Shown in pieces: positions 11,301 to 23,585 of a stretch of DNA of 64,000 nucleotides. Position numbers and translations under genes: made by a program. The notes below the pieces were generated by a model that worked only from the letters and a program-made list of their open reading frames with translations, did not search any database and was not told where the DNA came from. Each line of letters starts with the position of its first letter. Within the stretch, counting starts at the first letter, position 1. Source of the stretch: Chaetorhynchus papuensis (Eukaryota > Chordata > Aves > Passeriformes > Rhipiduridae); assembly GCA_013396525.1 (NCBI GenBank), contig VWYX01000081.1:911451-975450 (forward strand). The letters are read 5' to 3'.

Positions 11301-14055
11301 TCACAGCTGGAAGGCTGACGTAGATTTGAGACAGACACACACGCTGGACTGCTCATGCAAGAGACCCCACGCAGTTACAGTGACAGTCACACCTGCTCCA
11401 GCTTTGCATATGCAAGTCCCAGACTGCATCTGAACCACGTGTAATTGCTTCCATTTTCTGCTCCCCCGTTTGGCTGCACAGAGCCACAAGGCAGGGCAGA
11501 GCAGCACATATGCTGCTGGGAAAACAAAGCAGCAAACACACAGTGACATCAGTGAAAAGCAGGAGATTCCTCAGCACTGCTGAAAGGTGAGTGACAAGAG
11601 AGTCTTCTTTTTTTGAAAGCACCAAGGCAACACTGGTTCTCTCAGCTGCCACCACAGCAACCTGTGAACAGGGAATATCAATTTTATGCAGACACAGAAT
11701 AAACACCAGGTTTAGAAGACACTGTCCACGTGCTGTCAACAGATATTTCATGCCTGTGCTCCTTAACATATTCATAGGCCTTTCCATTACATAATTCCTC
11801 TAGTGCAGGTGTACACAGACCTTTGAGAAAATGGTTTTCTTTTTTGCTTTCTTTCCTTCAGTTTTGTTTGGTTTTTTTTTTCTCTTCCTGTTTCTTATTC
11901 TCCTGGCAACCGCACTTCATTTGTGGGAAAGTATCAGACAGGTAATTGATGTCTTAGCCCTTTCCATTGTTTCCCCTAAAGCCCACCAAATTAGTTCCTG
12001 AAAATTGCTCTTCTTCCTCTTAGGATTATTTGGAGAAGGTGCAACAATACTGGATTAGGACAAAAAGGGGTTTTTTGCGTAGTTTGGAGAGGGGATACAC
12101 TTTTTTTTTTTTTCTCAGAAAGGAAGATGGACTTTGGCAGGCTCCTCTGCAAAGCTCTGCTCCTGTTCCTGACAGCTCTCCAGGCTGAAGTGTTTTCACT
12201 TGGAGGCCCAAGCTCCTTGTAAGATCAGACCTGGTTCCCACTCACTACATTTGTCACGCAGGTTCCCAGCTGGTACAAACTCACATTACTTTGCCAAAGT
12301 CAATAAAGCGACAGCTCAAGTGTTGGCTGTAAAGCCATTTTCTTGTTTCTTTAACTTTTTCCTTTTTTGAGCTATTCTGTGTGAATTAATGGTCCATCCA
12401 CAGCGAGGGTGATGTAGAGCTGCATCTAAAATGTTTATGTAGCAGACTTGTTGTTGAAATCTCTTTGAAGGTGTACACCTGACTCTGGTTTTGAATTGAG
12501 CTCTTTGGTCACTGAAAAGGAAATACTTCCTTATTTCTTCATTTATGAACGTAAGGTCATATGCTGCCCACCTAGAGTGTGGCAGTCTAACTCTTTTCAG
12601 GAAGAATAGGAATGGAACATGCTGAGTCTGAGCTATAGGATAGTAACTCCTTAACTGCTAAGGAATGTATAAGCTCTGAAATTCACTTTCAACAGAAGCA
12701 AACACCACATCAGAGAAGTTAGGAAGAGGGAAAAGTATTTGCTATTCTACAGGCAGTTGTGTTTAAAGAAGCTTAGCTCTTGAGGTATCCCCTTCCCATC
12801 CACAACCCTTTACAAAACCCTTTACATTTCTCTCTACAAAAGAAGTTAGGAGACCTTTTATAAAACTGTACCAAAAAAATTTTTGCAGCAAGCCCTCCTT
12901 ATAAGCTTAACTGACTTGCTTGCCCTTTGAGTCTTTCTTAGTTTTTGTCACTACTGAAATATCTATTTGTATTTCACGGGGGAAATTATCAAAGCCCAAT
13001 TCGGAAAAAAAACCAAAATTAAACAAAACCAGAAGAAACCTCAAAACATTTCCACTCAGTTATTTTATTAAAAATAATAGAAATCATAGCAAATGCTCCT
13101 GAGAACACTTAAAAGTAGTCTTTCCAATACTTATTAATTGTTTATATTTAATTTCCCCTGAAGACACTTGGAAAAGCAATTTACTCAAAAAGTAGGAGGA
13201 TACAAGTTCAGGACAGCACCAGAAGCATCACTTAATAACATCTAAACAAGTCCCAGTGTCCTCTCTTTTTATCATTTCCTTCCTACAGCTGTATCTTGTC
13301 AAGGTTTCCCCTCTATGAGAGCACTTTCCAGCCTACCTTTTGGAGGGATGACTTCTTAACACAGGGGGTAGAAGCCTTGTAAAGGCCCTAAAGAGTCTAT
13401 TTTGCAGTAGGCAGCAGACCGCTAAATCTCTTTGTTTCAGACTGGGAGTATCCTTTTTCCTCGTTTGTGAGCTTTGAGTTGGACTGTGTGTTCTCAAACA
13501 AACCTAGTTATGCCTTCCCCCACCCACTTTAAATCCAGTATTTATGTTTTTCTTTCTAGATGATTACCTTTCTCCTGGAAATTGTTCCAAACTGCCCCCC
13601 TAAAAAATCATCACTAAGCAGACTTCAAACATGGAGGGTTTTTGGTTTTTTTTTTTTGTTTGGTTGTTCTCTGAAAGCTATGGGTAGGCCCGCTCTTGCA
13701 CAGTTCCTTGGAAGTAATTCTCATTAACACAATATGTTAAATCCCAGTCTCGAGAAGACTTTGATGTGTAGGCTTAGGAGGTGCTCAGGATGGGATCTGT
13801 CCATTAAGAAGGGCTTGCTTGGGACAATGAGTTTGTGCATTAGGGCCCAGAGCTGTTAGTTTAAACACCAGTAATAAGATGAGGCTATTCCTGGATGTAA
13901 GGCTATATATAGCACCACCTTTGCCGGCTTATGCTTCTGCCTGTGCAACTGTCTTACTCCTAAATCCCTATGTCACATTCCTGCACAGTTCTGGGACGCT
14001 GTTTCATCCCTCTAGGATGTTAATAAGCCTCACTGGCAAGGAAGAGAGCATTAGT
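8380..14055. other. Intronic block, no gene seen
   Basis: Unique sequence with several enhancer-like patches too weak to list alone (9400-9530 and 12390-12600). The longest frame is 160 codons (10387-10869, +). It has no signal, domain or codon signature and its flanks lack matched splice sites. Confidence 0.55.
10346..10369. repeat. (AAAT)6 microsatellite
   Basis: Six exact AAAT units. It lies within ordinary intronic sequence and has no evident role. Confidence 0.95.
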
Positions 14056-14059
14056 CTTT

Positions 14060-14240
14060 GATGGGTAGGTAGATTAAATATGCACGCATAATAGTAAATA
14101 TTTATTTAGGTACCTGAGCTATTCTGATTAATGGCTGCATTTTTCTTTTAAACGATTTGAGTACTTTTTAATGGCAATTAATTAGTATTTATAGCATGAT
14201 TATTTAATTTATTTCACTCTTCTGCTGCTAGTACTGTCAG
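14060..14240. promoter_or_regulatory. Candidate conserved non-coding element
   Basis: AT-rich but not simple-repeat sequence. It has GATTAATGGC, a TAATTA core (14179-14184) inside GCAATTAATTAGTA, and TTTAAACGATTTG. This fits a homeodomain-bound developmental enhancer. Confidence 0.33.
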
Positions 14241-14399
14241 GGAAGCTGGAAACTCCGGGTTTTTACAGTTTTTTCAGGTTGGTAAATATTAGAGTTTGCT
14301 TCTGTCTTCTGTGTGCCTGGGGATGCACAAACCAGCATGTCTCTGCTCTATTTCCTGGCACTTATTTACCAGCAGCAGAACTACCATCCAGGGAAATAG

Positions 14400-14455
14400 G
14401 ACTCTGATCCTGCAAGCACTTCATGAAGTTTTTTAACTTTAAGTACACAAATAAA
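14400..14455. mobile_element. Possible ancient palindromic DNA-transposon relic
   Basis: CTGATCCTGCAAGCACTTCA followed by TTAACTTTAAGTACAC resembles a widespread amniote repeat with the words 'gatcctgcaaacacttatgc' and 'gtaactttaagcac'. I do not recall the family name with certainty. A comparable eroded region is 2900-2990 (GCAGAATTTGCCCCCA context). Confidence 0.35.
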
Positions 14456-15289
14456 CTTGTTGTGGTCAGCAGTGGCACAAGGATTACATGCATAAGTTTC
14501 CAGAATTGGGACCTCTAGGTCTCTCTAGTGACCTGCTTAGCTTGCAGTAATAACAGGGCAGCTCTCAAAGGACTATGCACAGAGATACCCAGTGCCATAA
14601 TCTGGCTCTGTAGGTCCGAGGTAAGTAGTGGCAATATGATTTATTTTTGGCCCTGATTGCTGAAGTGCAAGGATAATAAATGAGGGTTTCAAGAAAAAGG
14701 ACACAAAAGCCCTTCTGTATCAGGGGTGTCCGCTGCAGAAGCTATGAGCAAAGAGGATATAGCAATATGTATCTCCTTTCTTTGGGCTGTCAGGTGAGCT
14801 GAGAGGACTGCAGGTATCCATCTCTTGCTCCTGTCATCGTTGTGCAGGGACCTTGTGTTGGCTGAACCTGGGCAGAATCTCCAGCATTAACCTCACAAAA
14901 AACTACTGACTTCTAAAAACATCATAATTTCTTCTTTGTGTGAAGTCCTAGAAGTTGTATGGGCTTTGCTTTGGTCGCTTAAACAGTTTGACTTCTCCCT
15001 GGGATTGATGCGTGCTTTGGAAGTTGGATTTTTTTTTTTCTGAAGCAAGTGGGTTTGTAAATGAGACCAATACTCTATTAAGTCAAAACTTTGGAGTGCC
15101 CAGTTCTCTTCCAGATTTTTCTGTGACAATTTCAGAGATGTAGGGCTTCTGAGCTGATCTGGATACAGAAACTGCTGGCACCCTTGAGAAAACCTTGTCT
15201 CCCTACAAAGAGTGAGGAGAGGATCAGCACCTTGCCTGGATCAGGCAGAGTTGGAGGCTACCAACAGGGGATGAGTTGATGGGAGAGGT

Positions 15290-15640
15290 CCTAATGAAGC
15301 AGAGGGTGAGACAATTAGTGCCGAGGGATAAATCTTACACGGACGGTTCTCTTATTCGCTCATCCCCTACACTCTCCTCCCTCGGCAGCCCTGAGTCAAG
15401 GCAAAGCAAACAGATGGGGAAAAATACAATTAGTTGCAGAGCCACCAGAAATCCAAACAATATTCCATCACAGGTTCTAGGCCAGCACACTAATTTATCG
15501 AGTGCGCGGTGCTATTGGAAGTGGCCCGGTGTGCTAACTCGGCAATAGATCATGATAAAAAATGTAAGTGATCCGTTATCGCCAGGTTAATGCGCTTTAC
15601 TATGCAGTTCTGCTAGCTCGACAGAAACATCATTACATAA
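15290..15640. promoter_or_regulatory. Candidate conserved enhancer with retained CpGs
   Basis: This block holds about 14 CpG between 15320 and 15620, for example in TTTATCGAGTGCGCGGTGCT and ATCCGTTATCGCCAGGTTAA. It also has homeobox-like CAATTAG words. Methylated intronic CpGs decay quickly, so this many suggests selection or hypomethylation. It lacks any repeat signature and any long-lived coding frame. Confidence 0.42.
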
Positions 15641-15644
15641 TGAT

Positions 15645-18600
15645 AATGATGCTCTGCAAACAGAAGCTGGAGGAGGGGGAGGAGGGAACGAGACTTCAGG
15701 CTCCAGGATTTTGCAGAAATTCCTGGGCGAAAAAGAGCTGGATTTCCAATTCATTTAAAAATAAATATAGGAAACTGAAGAGAGTCGAGTTTCAAAAAGC
15801 AAAGATGTTAAGGAATCATTAGTTCAAAGTAATGAATGCTTTTTTTTTACAGTTCATCTGCCTGATTAGGAGTGTTGATAACCATGAAATTCACCAGATA
15901 TTTGCTATTGTTTCATTTCTCAAGAGCTGACAGGGCTGTTCAGATCTGGATGCACTTTGCTGATAATGTGGATGAATCAAAAAACTGTCTTCCCACCTGG
16001 CACATGGGCTTTTGCAAGCTTGAAAGGGAGACTGGAGGCAGGATGCAGGAGGAAGGGAGAGGAAGCGCAAGTGGCGCTCAGTGCCTGGGACGTGGATGCA
16101 GAGAGAGTGGGACAAGTGGGAGAGGCTGAGCTGGGCAGGTCAAGAGGAATGGGGAGAAAGGCAAAAATAAAGCACAGCAGCATGGTACTGGTGGAGTGTG
16201 TGCAAAGTGAGGTGAGGGAGTACACACAGGCAGTGCCCTGGGTGAGGAGTCCCCCGAGAGCGAGCAGAAATACGTGTGTGATGGAAAGAGAGCACTCTGC
16301 CTGCTCTGCAGGCGTGGTGTAACCAGTGACATGGGTGATCCTCGTGTCACAGCCGTGATTCCAGGGGATGGGAGTGTGAGAAATCGCTGCGTGAGCAGTG
16401 CCCAAGAGGGAAATTCTCCTGCCTCTGATGCCTCGTTGGGTCCTGGGTGCAGGACAGAGACCTGGTCTCTCACAAGCTGCACTGCTTTACCCCCATCTTG
16501 CTCTGCGTCTTCTGGGTGTGACACGTTTGTCTGTGGTGCTGTGGAAAGCTCTTGCAGTTGGTGTGCTTGCCTGGGTATTTTTAGCAGGTGCTTTGCATTA
16601 TAAATCCTGCTGGCTTTAACATTGCTGGGTAGACTTGGTATAATTTACCTTTGGTTTAGCAAGAAACAGGAGCTGACTCAGGGATTAAGGTGTGTCAAGT
16701 CAACACAAATAAAAAATAATGCAGGGGAGGATTAGTCAGAGATGAATGCAACACGGGACCTGAGTGTTAATTGTGGGAACAGTGCAGGGAAAGAAGAAAT
16801 AAAACCTCCTTTATTTACGCCCTACTTCTCTGCAGACACAGCCTGTCTTGGGGCCAGTATTGACATCCTGTTGACACGGCTCTCTGTAGCTTGCGCATCC
16901 CTTCCTGTGGAACTCGTTGTCTTTATAGCCCAGGTTTTGGAGTTGCACCTCCTAGAGTAGGAAGTTCCTGCTTGGCCTCCTACACAGAAGGCAGGGTGGC
17001 AGCCCTCAGCCACATCTCGTGGCTTGCAGCTGCTGTGTGATGTGGCTGTGAGCAGAGGCTGGCTGCTGACAGGATGAATTGGGAGATGCCTGATTTGACA
17101 CAGATTTCATTCTCTGGCAGAAGGATTTCCCTTGCAGGCTCCAAACAACTTAACCATACTGGGAAGTGGAAATTTTTGAAGCATTAAAACTCTTTATGCA
17201 AACCTGTTGTGGGAGGGAGGATGCTGCTGAGTAAAGCTTGTTGCTGTTAAGTACAGGGTCCTGTGACTTTGGTGAAAGGTGAGAGGTGACTTGACAACAC
17301 TGAAAAGCCTGTGGAAAAAGGGGCTGGTCTTCCGTGGCCGCTCCCTATTTCTTTTTTGAAAATAAAAGACCCTGAAGGTTTCAGCACCTGAACAAATTAT
17401 AAAACTTCTGTCTTTCCTGAGGGTCAGGGGTCCTATTCTGTTCAAACTGCTGGGGTTCATGCTTTTGCCATATGGTAATGGCTCAGCACCGAATCCTTCA
17501 ATGACTGTAGGGTAAACTACCTGCCATTGTTATTCCCATTCAGCACAACTGTCCGTACACACATATGGGCTCTACAGTGAAGCCTCTACCAGAGACTTCT
17601 GGCTTCTCTGTTGCCCTGCTAGTATTCCACATTTCATGGCCTGCGTCAGGCTGTGACCAGAAGACAAAAGAAATGAAAATGGCTCAGTGTTCTTTGATCT
17701 TTTTGTTCCTGTTCTACCTGTGCCCTGCCCTTGACAGAAATAAATGGTTATAATAGACCTCGAAACAATAAATTTCATAGCCTTGGGTTGGTTTCTTATG
17801 AATTATTGTCCTCATTGAAAATCTCCTTATATTTCCTTTCAATTCTTTTTCTACAAGAATATGCAAGGACTAATTTGAAAGGAGAGGATGAGATCTGTTG
17901 CATGTGTACATGGACATGTACACACTCTCTCTCTAAAGGTAGTGTAAAATTTGTGATTAGTCGTTTAAATTAGTTATGCTTCAAATACCCAGTCAAAATT
18001 AGATGGGTTTTTTGCTAGTCACAGCAATTTCACAACACCCACCCCTTGTCCCCCAGCGCTCCTGACGCTGTTGTCTGGCAGCAGCCTCTGATAAGGATTG
18101 ATGGAGGTAGGAGAAGGCTGAGGGCTCCAAAATGAATAAAAGTCAGCACAGGACTGCTGGTTTGGATCTCTTTCCCTGCCAGTGCTGTGGCCCAGGACAT
18201 CGCCTCACACTGCATGTACAGTGTCCCACCAAGCAACAGGCTGAGAACCCAAATCTTGCTGCAGCCCTCTGAACTCCTGGGAATACAAGAGCATGAGGTG
18301 CATGTACCAGGTGATGTGGTGCAGTGCACATCCATGGGTTGGGATTGTGTGAATATTGGGCTGGAACAGGCAGGCTACTACTCCAAAATACTGCCTTCAT
18401 CAGGTCTGGGCTTCTAAATCCTCTGTTGGGAGTGGGGTGGCACTGCACAGTCTGAGGTAGACTCACAGGGTTAAGGACAGCTGGCATCCTGTCTATTAAG
18501 TCATTTAATCCTTCTCCTGGGCTAAATACAACCCTCCTGTGTTGAATCATCACCTTTCTGGTAGTATCTGTGAGCCTAAGGGAAGACATTTCTAAGATTC

Positions 18601-18990
18601 CTTAAGAGACTACATTTTTTTAAATCCATTTTCTGTAAGGAGTGCAGAAAAAGAGTAGAAACGCTTGAAATTTTTCCCCACCATGGTGTCATGAAGAGGA
18701 GACAGGAAGGAGGGATGATGCCGGTGCCAATGGAATATGAAGCCCCTATCACTGTTCTTGAGGACCAAACCAATGAAAATCTCAGTCATACAAAATGCTT
18801 TATATCTGATCTTTCACTGTAAATGTCATATAAAGAAAGGATCTCTCTGATATTTCAAGGAGCGGCAAAGTCTGTGATGACATGCTGGTATCAAGATTTG
18901 CATATTTATTATAGATAAGCTGTCAAAATGTATGTTGTCAATTTCACCTTATACTCAGAATTTAATGATGCACATAAAGGACAGAAAATC
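15645..18990. other. Intronic block, no gene seen
   Basis: Includes a purine-rich piece (16020-16260) where several frames stay open on both strands because stops are rare in that composition. No coding signature, repeat body or RNA gene is recognised. Confidence 0.55.
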
Positions 18991-18992
18991 TT

Positions 18993-19010
18993 TAATATTA
19001 ATATTAATAT
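18993..19010. repeat. (AATATT)3 short repeat
   Basis: Three AATATT units about 100 bases before the assembly gap, in AT-rich unique sequence that also holds an octamer at 18896-18903. Confidence 0.85.
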
Positions 19011-19106
19011 GATTTTAGATTATAAGACTTCATTGTGGATATCAATCACCTAACCCTTAAGGACATGCCACTCAAGTTGATAGAGTTTATAGAAAATTAA
19101 TGTGAT

Positions 19107-19128
19107 NNNNNNNNNNNNNNNNNNNNNN
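19107..19128. other. Assembly gap (22 N)
   Basis: A run of 22 undetermined bases. The sequence to the left is AT-rich; the sequence to the right changes abruptly to G-rich. The real gap length is unknown, and the neighbouring sequences need not be adjacent in the genome at this spacing. Confidence 0.99.
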
Positions 19129-19172
19129 GGGTGGGGGGCTCAGGGGGTGGCACAGGGGGCAGGCAGCGGGGG
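19129..19172 (+). other. G-quadruplex motif beside the gap
   Basis: G tracts at 19129-19131, 19133-19138, 19143-19147 and 19155-19159 are separated by loops of 1, 4 and 7 bases, and a fifth tract lies at 19168-19172. This meets the usual G3+N1-7 quadruplex rule on the + (sense) strand, so it could also form in the intron RNA. Confidence 0.75.
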
Positions 19173-19174
19173 TG

Positions 19175-22010
19175 GCCGCTCTGAGTTTGCATTGCTTTCT
19201 CGGGTGTGCTCAGCCCTTTGAGCAGATTAACTCTGCCTGACCTGGGACTCGATTGCTGTCTTTCATGTAGCTGCTGAGGAGCTGTGCAACCTGTAACCTG
19301 GGGGAGAGTTTGCAGCTCTGCTGATGGCCCCGTGTTGGGTCAGTGCCTGCATAAGGAGGCTGTATTTCATCAGCAAGAGGTGCTCTTGGAGAAATATTTC
19401 ACTTCCACTCTCTACTTAGTGGCTTTAAAGGGGATGGGTATTACAGCTTCCAAGAATCTAAAGGGGAAGGGAACACAGGAAAGGAGTCGAGAAGGCAAGC
19501 TACTCCTATGATTGATGTCCCTGGATGGGAGCTATAAGAAGAGTGTTGAGGTTGACGGGTTTCTTAAACTTGATTGTACTGATATTCTGGTAAAATCACC
19601 CTGATATTTAGAGAAAGGCTTTGAAAAGCAGTTACAAGCCTCGGTTGAGGTTATTTTTGGTGTCTTCTTCCTCATGTTAGAAAAGATTCATTCATTTAAG
19701 GCATTACTAAATCAACATTTTTTGCACCTTTGTTTCATGGGCAGTAGCTTCCAGATAGAATTTAGAGAGGAATTTGGAGGTTTTGGACTTTCCCTGCAGT
19801 ATCTACTGCTGCAGTTCATTACCTACTGCAGCTCCAGTCGCTCTTACATGCAGGACCCTTAAGAGAAGACAAAACTTGGCCCGGGCTGCAACAACTAAAC
19901 CTGTTTTCCTTTGAGGAGCGGGGAGTGAACAATACCATTGCCAGCTCTCCCTAGCAACTCTTGTACAACAAGGAGAAATATCTTGTGGGTGAACAGAATT
20001 AGGATCAATTTCAAGCTCAGTCACAGGTGGGGAAAAATCTAAATACCCTGACAATGGTGATCCTCCTTGTGTGCAGCTCTGCTGTCCTGTTCTTCCTTTG
20101 CAAGGCTTGTGCTCAGGCTGCAGCTGTGCTGGTTCAGGGCTTTCATCACAAGTACACACAACACATGGGTGCAGCCTCACAGTCTTATTTTAAATTGCTA
20201 GTGATGCTGTAGCATGTCTGATTATCTCCCCAACCCTCATCTCCCTTGACATTGGTTCTCAGGAAGAAGAGTGTTAAGATTGCTGATGAAACCACACCTT
20301 CAGCTTGCTGTGGTGTTCCTGGGTCAATTTTTCTAAGGGCCTAGAAGATGTCATCCAACTTTAGAAATCATCTGTTTTGTTTCAGTCCCTGTTTTGAATT
20401 AAGCAGCTGACACTAGTTGTGTTTGGGACTTTAGGAAGCAAAACACCTGATACTCACCTTTTGTGTTACCTCCTAAGCCGTGAGTTCTGAGAGACACTTA
20501 AATTTGTAGGGAGCACCTGGGCTCTGACACCATGGTGGGATGGGGGAGAAAGAACTGGAAACTACCATGCTTATAATATTCCCGCCAGCAGAGAATCATA
20601 ATTTGAAAGTTCAAGCATGAAATGAAGACAACATGAACCTGTTTCCTTTATCCACTTCATAATACCTGCAGAAAACATGTAGGGGAGCTCTTCTATTTAG
20701 CGTGTAAAATACCACGAAGTGCTGGCAACACGGGCTGGATCGATGTAGTTAGTCACTGCTGGGGTTTATGCACATACGTGCTCCTCTTATCTCTGAAAAA
20801 GACAGTATGCACAGGCTCAATAAATCAAAAAAAAAAAAAAAGGCAGGTGGGAATGAGAAGGGGGGTGCAAAGAAGGCCTGAAATATGTGTAGCAGCTTTG
20901 AAAACACCTCCCTTTCATCATGGTTTTTAATGGAGCCGAGTTCTTACAGATCTTGTGTTAGCAACTTGGTTTCTGTCCCATATTCGGGTGGGGAAGGAGA
21001 GATTGCATTGCATCTTGATTGTATAAATTAATGGGTGAACACCCTGCACATGTTTTCTTATCTTAAATAGTACCAAAGATTCACTAGTACAACTTTCTCT
21101 GCGTGCTGGCAAAATGCTGAATTGGGAGATCTTTCTCAACATGTTTATGCCTCTAGAGCAACTGTGAAAATGATAAATTCCAAAATCTGTCCTATTTTGA
21201 CTGCTTTTTATATCTTTTTTTTTTTTCTTCTTCTTCTTCTTCTTCTTCTTCCCCCCTTACCCCCCTCCCCAACTCTCTTCTTCTGCTTGCATATTTAGGA
21301 CACTTACTCATCTGTGTAACTGTCTCATCTATTTCCTGTAGGCCTCCTGCATAGTAGTATAAGCAATGAAATAACCTAATCAGCCAAACACGTGTGCTCT
21401 TTCTTGCCTTGTGCATTTTCTCCTGGTTGTATCTGTTTATCTCCGTGTCTCCAATATCTGCTTTTATCTATTAGTATGTCTTCTTTCCCATGTTTTATCC
21501 ATTAATACCTCTTGTTCAGCTGAGGATAAACTCAGTAATAATTGCACTATAAAATGAAGAGTACACTACGTGTCTCGTATTGCTCAGGGGTCTGTTAATT
21601 GGAATTTATAAAGTTCAATAAACAGTAATCCAATAAGACCTTAAACTCTTATTCATTTATCTTAGAGGTAATATCCAGGCTGCCAGCAGCAAGCTGGAAG
21701 TGGCTGAGCCACAAGCCTTGGTCACATGTGCAGAATGGATTTGTCTTTTTACCTCTCTGTAGCAGGTGCCTGCAACTGTGAGTGTCCCAGCATCCATGTC
21801 ACTCCCAAAAGTGGGAGATGTTTTCCCCCTGTATGGGAGACTTTGAAGGAATCTGGCAATAAGCAACTCATGCAAAGCAGAAGGTAACGTATTTTTCCCT
21901 TATGTCATGGCCTGTCTAGCAGATCCAGCTAGAGGTAGTCAGTCCTGTGACTCCGGGCATTTTTCCTTTTTTTTTTCAGCTGGACAGTGCTAATTTAGAG
22001 CTAATTTAAA
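19175..22010. other. Intronic block, no gene seen
   Basis: After the G-rich stretch beside the gap the sequence returns to ordinary composition. 20690-20800 (AGCGTGTAAAATACCACGAA, GGATCGATGTAG) has some retained CpGs. Nothing else beyond the listed pyrimidine tract. Confidence 0.55.
21213..21258. repeat. 46-nt pure pyrimidine tract with (TTC)9
   Basis: Uninterrupted C/T from 21213 to 21258, including nine TTC units (21225-21251). Pyrimidine-rich sequence continues to about 21290. Homopurine-homopyrimidine tracts of this kind can form triplex (H-DNA), and GAA/TTC is prone to length change. Confidence 0.95.
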
Positions 22011-22018
22011 ACACTGTT

Positions 22019-22034
22019 CCCCCCCCCCCACCCC
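22019..22034. repeat. C-rich run
   Basis: Eleven C, one A, four C. Homopolymer length may be inexact in the assembly. Confidence 0.9.
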
Positions 22035-22374
22035 TTTGAATTCTGCCTGTTGAACTTTAGCCCTGTACCAGAGGTGTCTGCTCTGCTCTCCTCCTTCACT
22101 CCGGCCTAAAGCTCTGCTTATGAATCACACTGGACACCACTGGCTCATTTTCAACTCAGCCCATGTGTTAATGGAGGGCGAGGGCATGAAGCAGCTCTGT
22201 GATAATTTCCAGTACAATGCAGAGAGCTCAGTGTGTACAAGAACTACGTTTTCTGCAGTCCACTGCAGTGGCAACCAGCAGTGGAGTCCAGAAGACATAG
22301 ATCAGGTCCTGTCCCTACAGCAGTCTGGGAAAACAATGCAGGTATGGGGTGAGACAGGGTCGTGTTTTGAGGTC

Positions 22375-22560
22375 TCTTGACTAGCACAGGGCCGACTGAA
22401 TAGCCCTGCATTCGGCTATGCAAACAATTAAGTGTTCTGTAATACAATCTCTGCAGATGTTGTACCAAATATATCTCAATGATAATGCAACTTAAATAGC
22501 AATGTATTGACTGCACAGACTAAACAGATAACATGATACCTGATTACTGGATTGGTTTGG
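22375..22560. promoter_or_regulatory. Candidate conserved non-coding element
   Basis: GGGCCGACTGAATAG, CATTCGGCTATGCAAACAAT and TCAATGATAATGCAAC combine retained CpGs with POU/SOX-like words. Short and unique. Confidence 0.28.
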
Positions 22561-23223
22561 GAGCAGAAAGCAGTGGGACCTGAAAGTGATTTACATGCCT
22601 TTTGAAGAGTGGTACAACTGTGTGTATGCTGCTAGCTTAAAAAAAAAGACTATGTAAAGAATTTGTCAAACAATAGACTTTCAGTCTAATTTCAGTCTTC
22701 TTTTTTTTTCTTTTTTTTTAACCCTATAATAAATTTGGGGCTTTAAACTGAGTTTGATAAAGGTAAATATATTGCTTAGAAACCATCTATGAAAATAGCA
22801 TTTCAGTATCTCAGTGTTTCCCAGGAAGCCCCTCAGAAACCTCTCTAGCATGCAGCAGTGGTTTTGTTCCTGTTAAGTAGTGGCTGTAGATCTGAGAGGA
22901 GAAGCCTGGGCTGGGGATTACACAGCTGAGCTGAGGGTCTCACTGTTTTCTAACTCTTTTGCACCTTGAAGCAGGACACCCTGTCAGCCCCTGCACAAGC
23001 AAAAAACGATGAATACTGTTGGCTCTTCTTCTCAGAAGTGCCCACAGTGCTTCTGCATTTTACTTGGATGCTCAAAAAGTAGTTTGATCTTGGCTCTGTG
23101 GCCTTTTTACCTCTGCTTCCAGAGGCTGGAGTGTCCCTGGAGGTTTTTTACTGATACCTACTCATATCCTGCCATCTGATACGAGCACCCTGCTAAGATT
23201 TTGAAGCAATGATATTATGGCAG

Positions 23224-23271
23224 TGGTTTCTACATCATTGCCTATGCACTGGTTTCTACATCACTGCCTAT
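23224..23271. repeat. Tandem repeat, 26-bp unit, 1.9 copies
   Basis: TGGTTTCTACATCATTGCCT (start of the first unit) recurs 26 bases later with a single change (CATCACTGCC). A recent local duplication, with no known function. Confidence 0.9.
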
Positions 23272-23474
23272 CTTTGCAGCATGACGTAGTTGGAAGAAGT
23301 TTCCCAATCTCAAAGTGACTAGGCAAATGTTTAGATAATTCCACTTGAGTGTTTTGCTTTTTTTTTTTTTTAATCTAAGGTTGCTGCTTCGGAGTCAGCA
23401 AATCTTTGAGGTGCAGATAGCAGAGGTTAAGAGAGTATACTAGGAAGAGAGCATACATATTTGTCCTGATCTTG

Positions 23475-23585
23475 TGCTTTTTCACTTAATAGCCATTACT
23501 GACCACTGCCAGAGATGAGGTACTGGGATAAATAGGTATTGGGCCTGACCCAGCAGGCTGTGGTTACAAACAGCCCTCCTGAGAC
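23475..23585 (+). mobile_element. Ancient LINE/SINE 3' relic
   Basis: The words TGACCACTGCCAGAGATGAG, GGTACTGGGATAAATAGGTA and GGGCCTGACCCAGCA resemble a common sauropsid repeat tail in which a tested 'ggatactgggctagatggacc' segment is followed by 'tctgacccagtatggc'. Copies are usually assigned to CR1-related LINEs; the exact family is not certain here. Confidence 0.5.

Noticed and set aside
14611..14626. GAG|GTAAGTAG strong donor-like string
   Set aside because: No adequate pyrimidine tract or coding frame upstream, so no exon can be supported.
15957..16603. Cluster of long overlapping frames on both strands
   Set aside because: All arise from one purine-rich stretch poor in stop codons. 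Several frames being open together argues against any one being coding.
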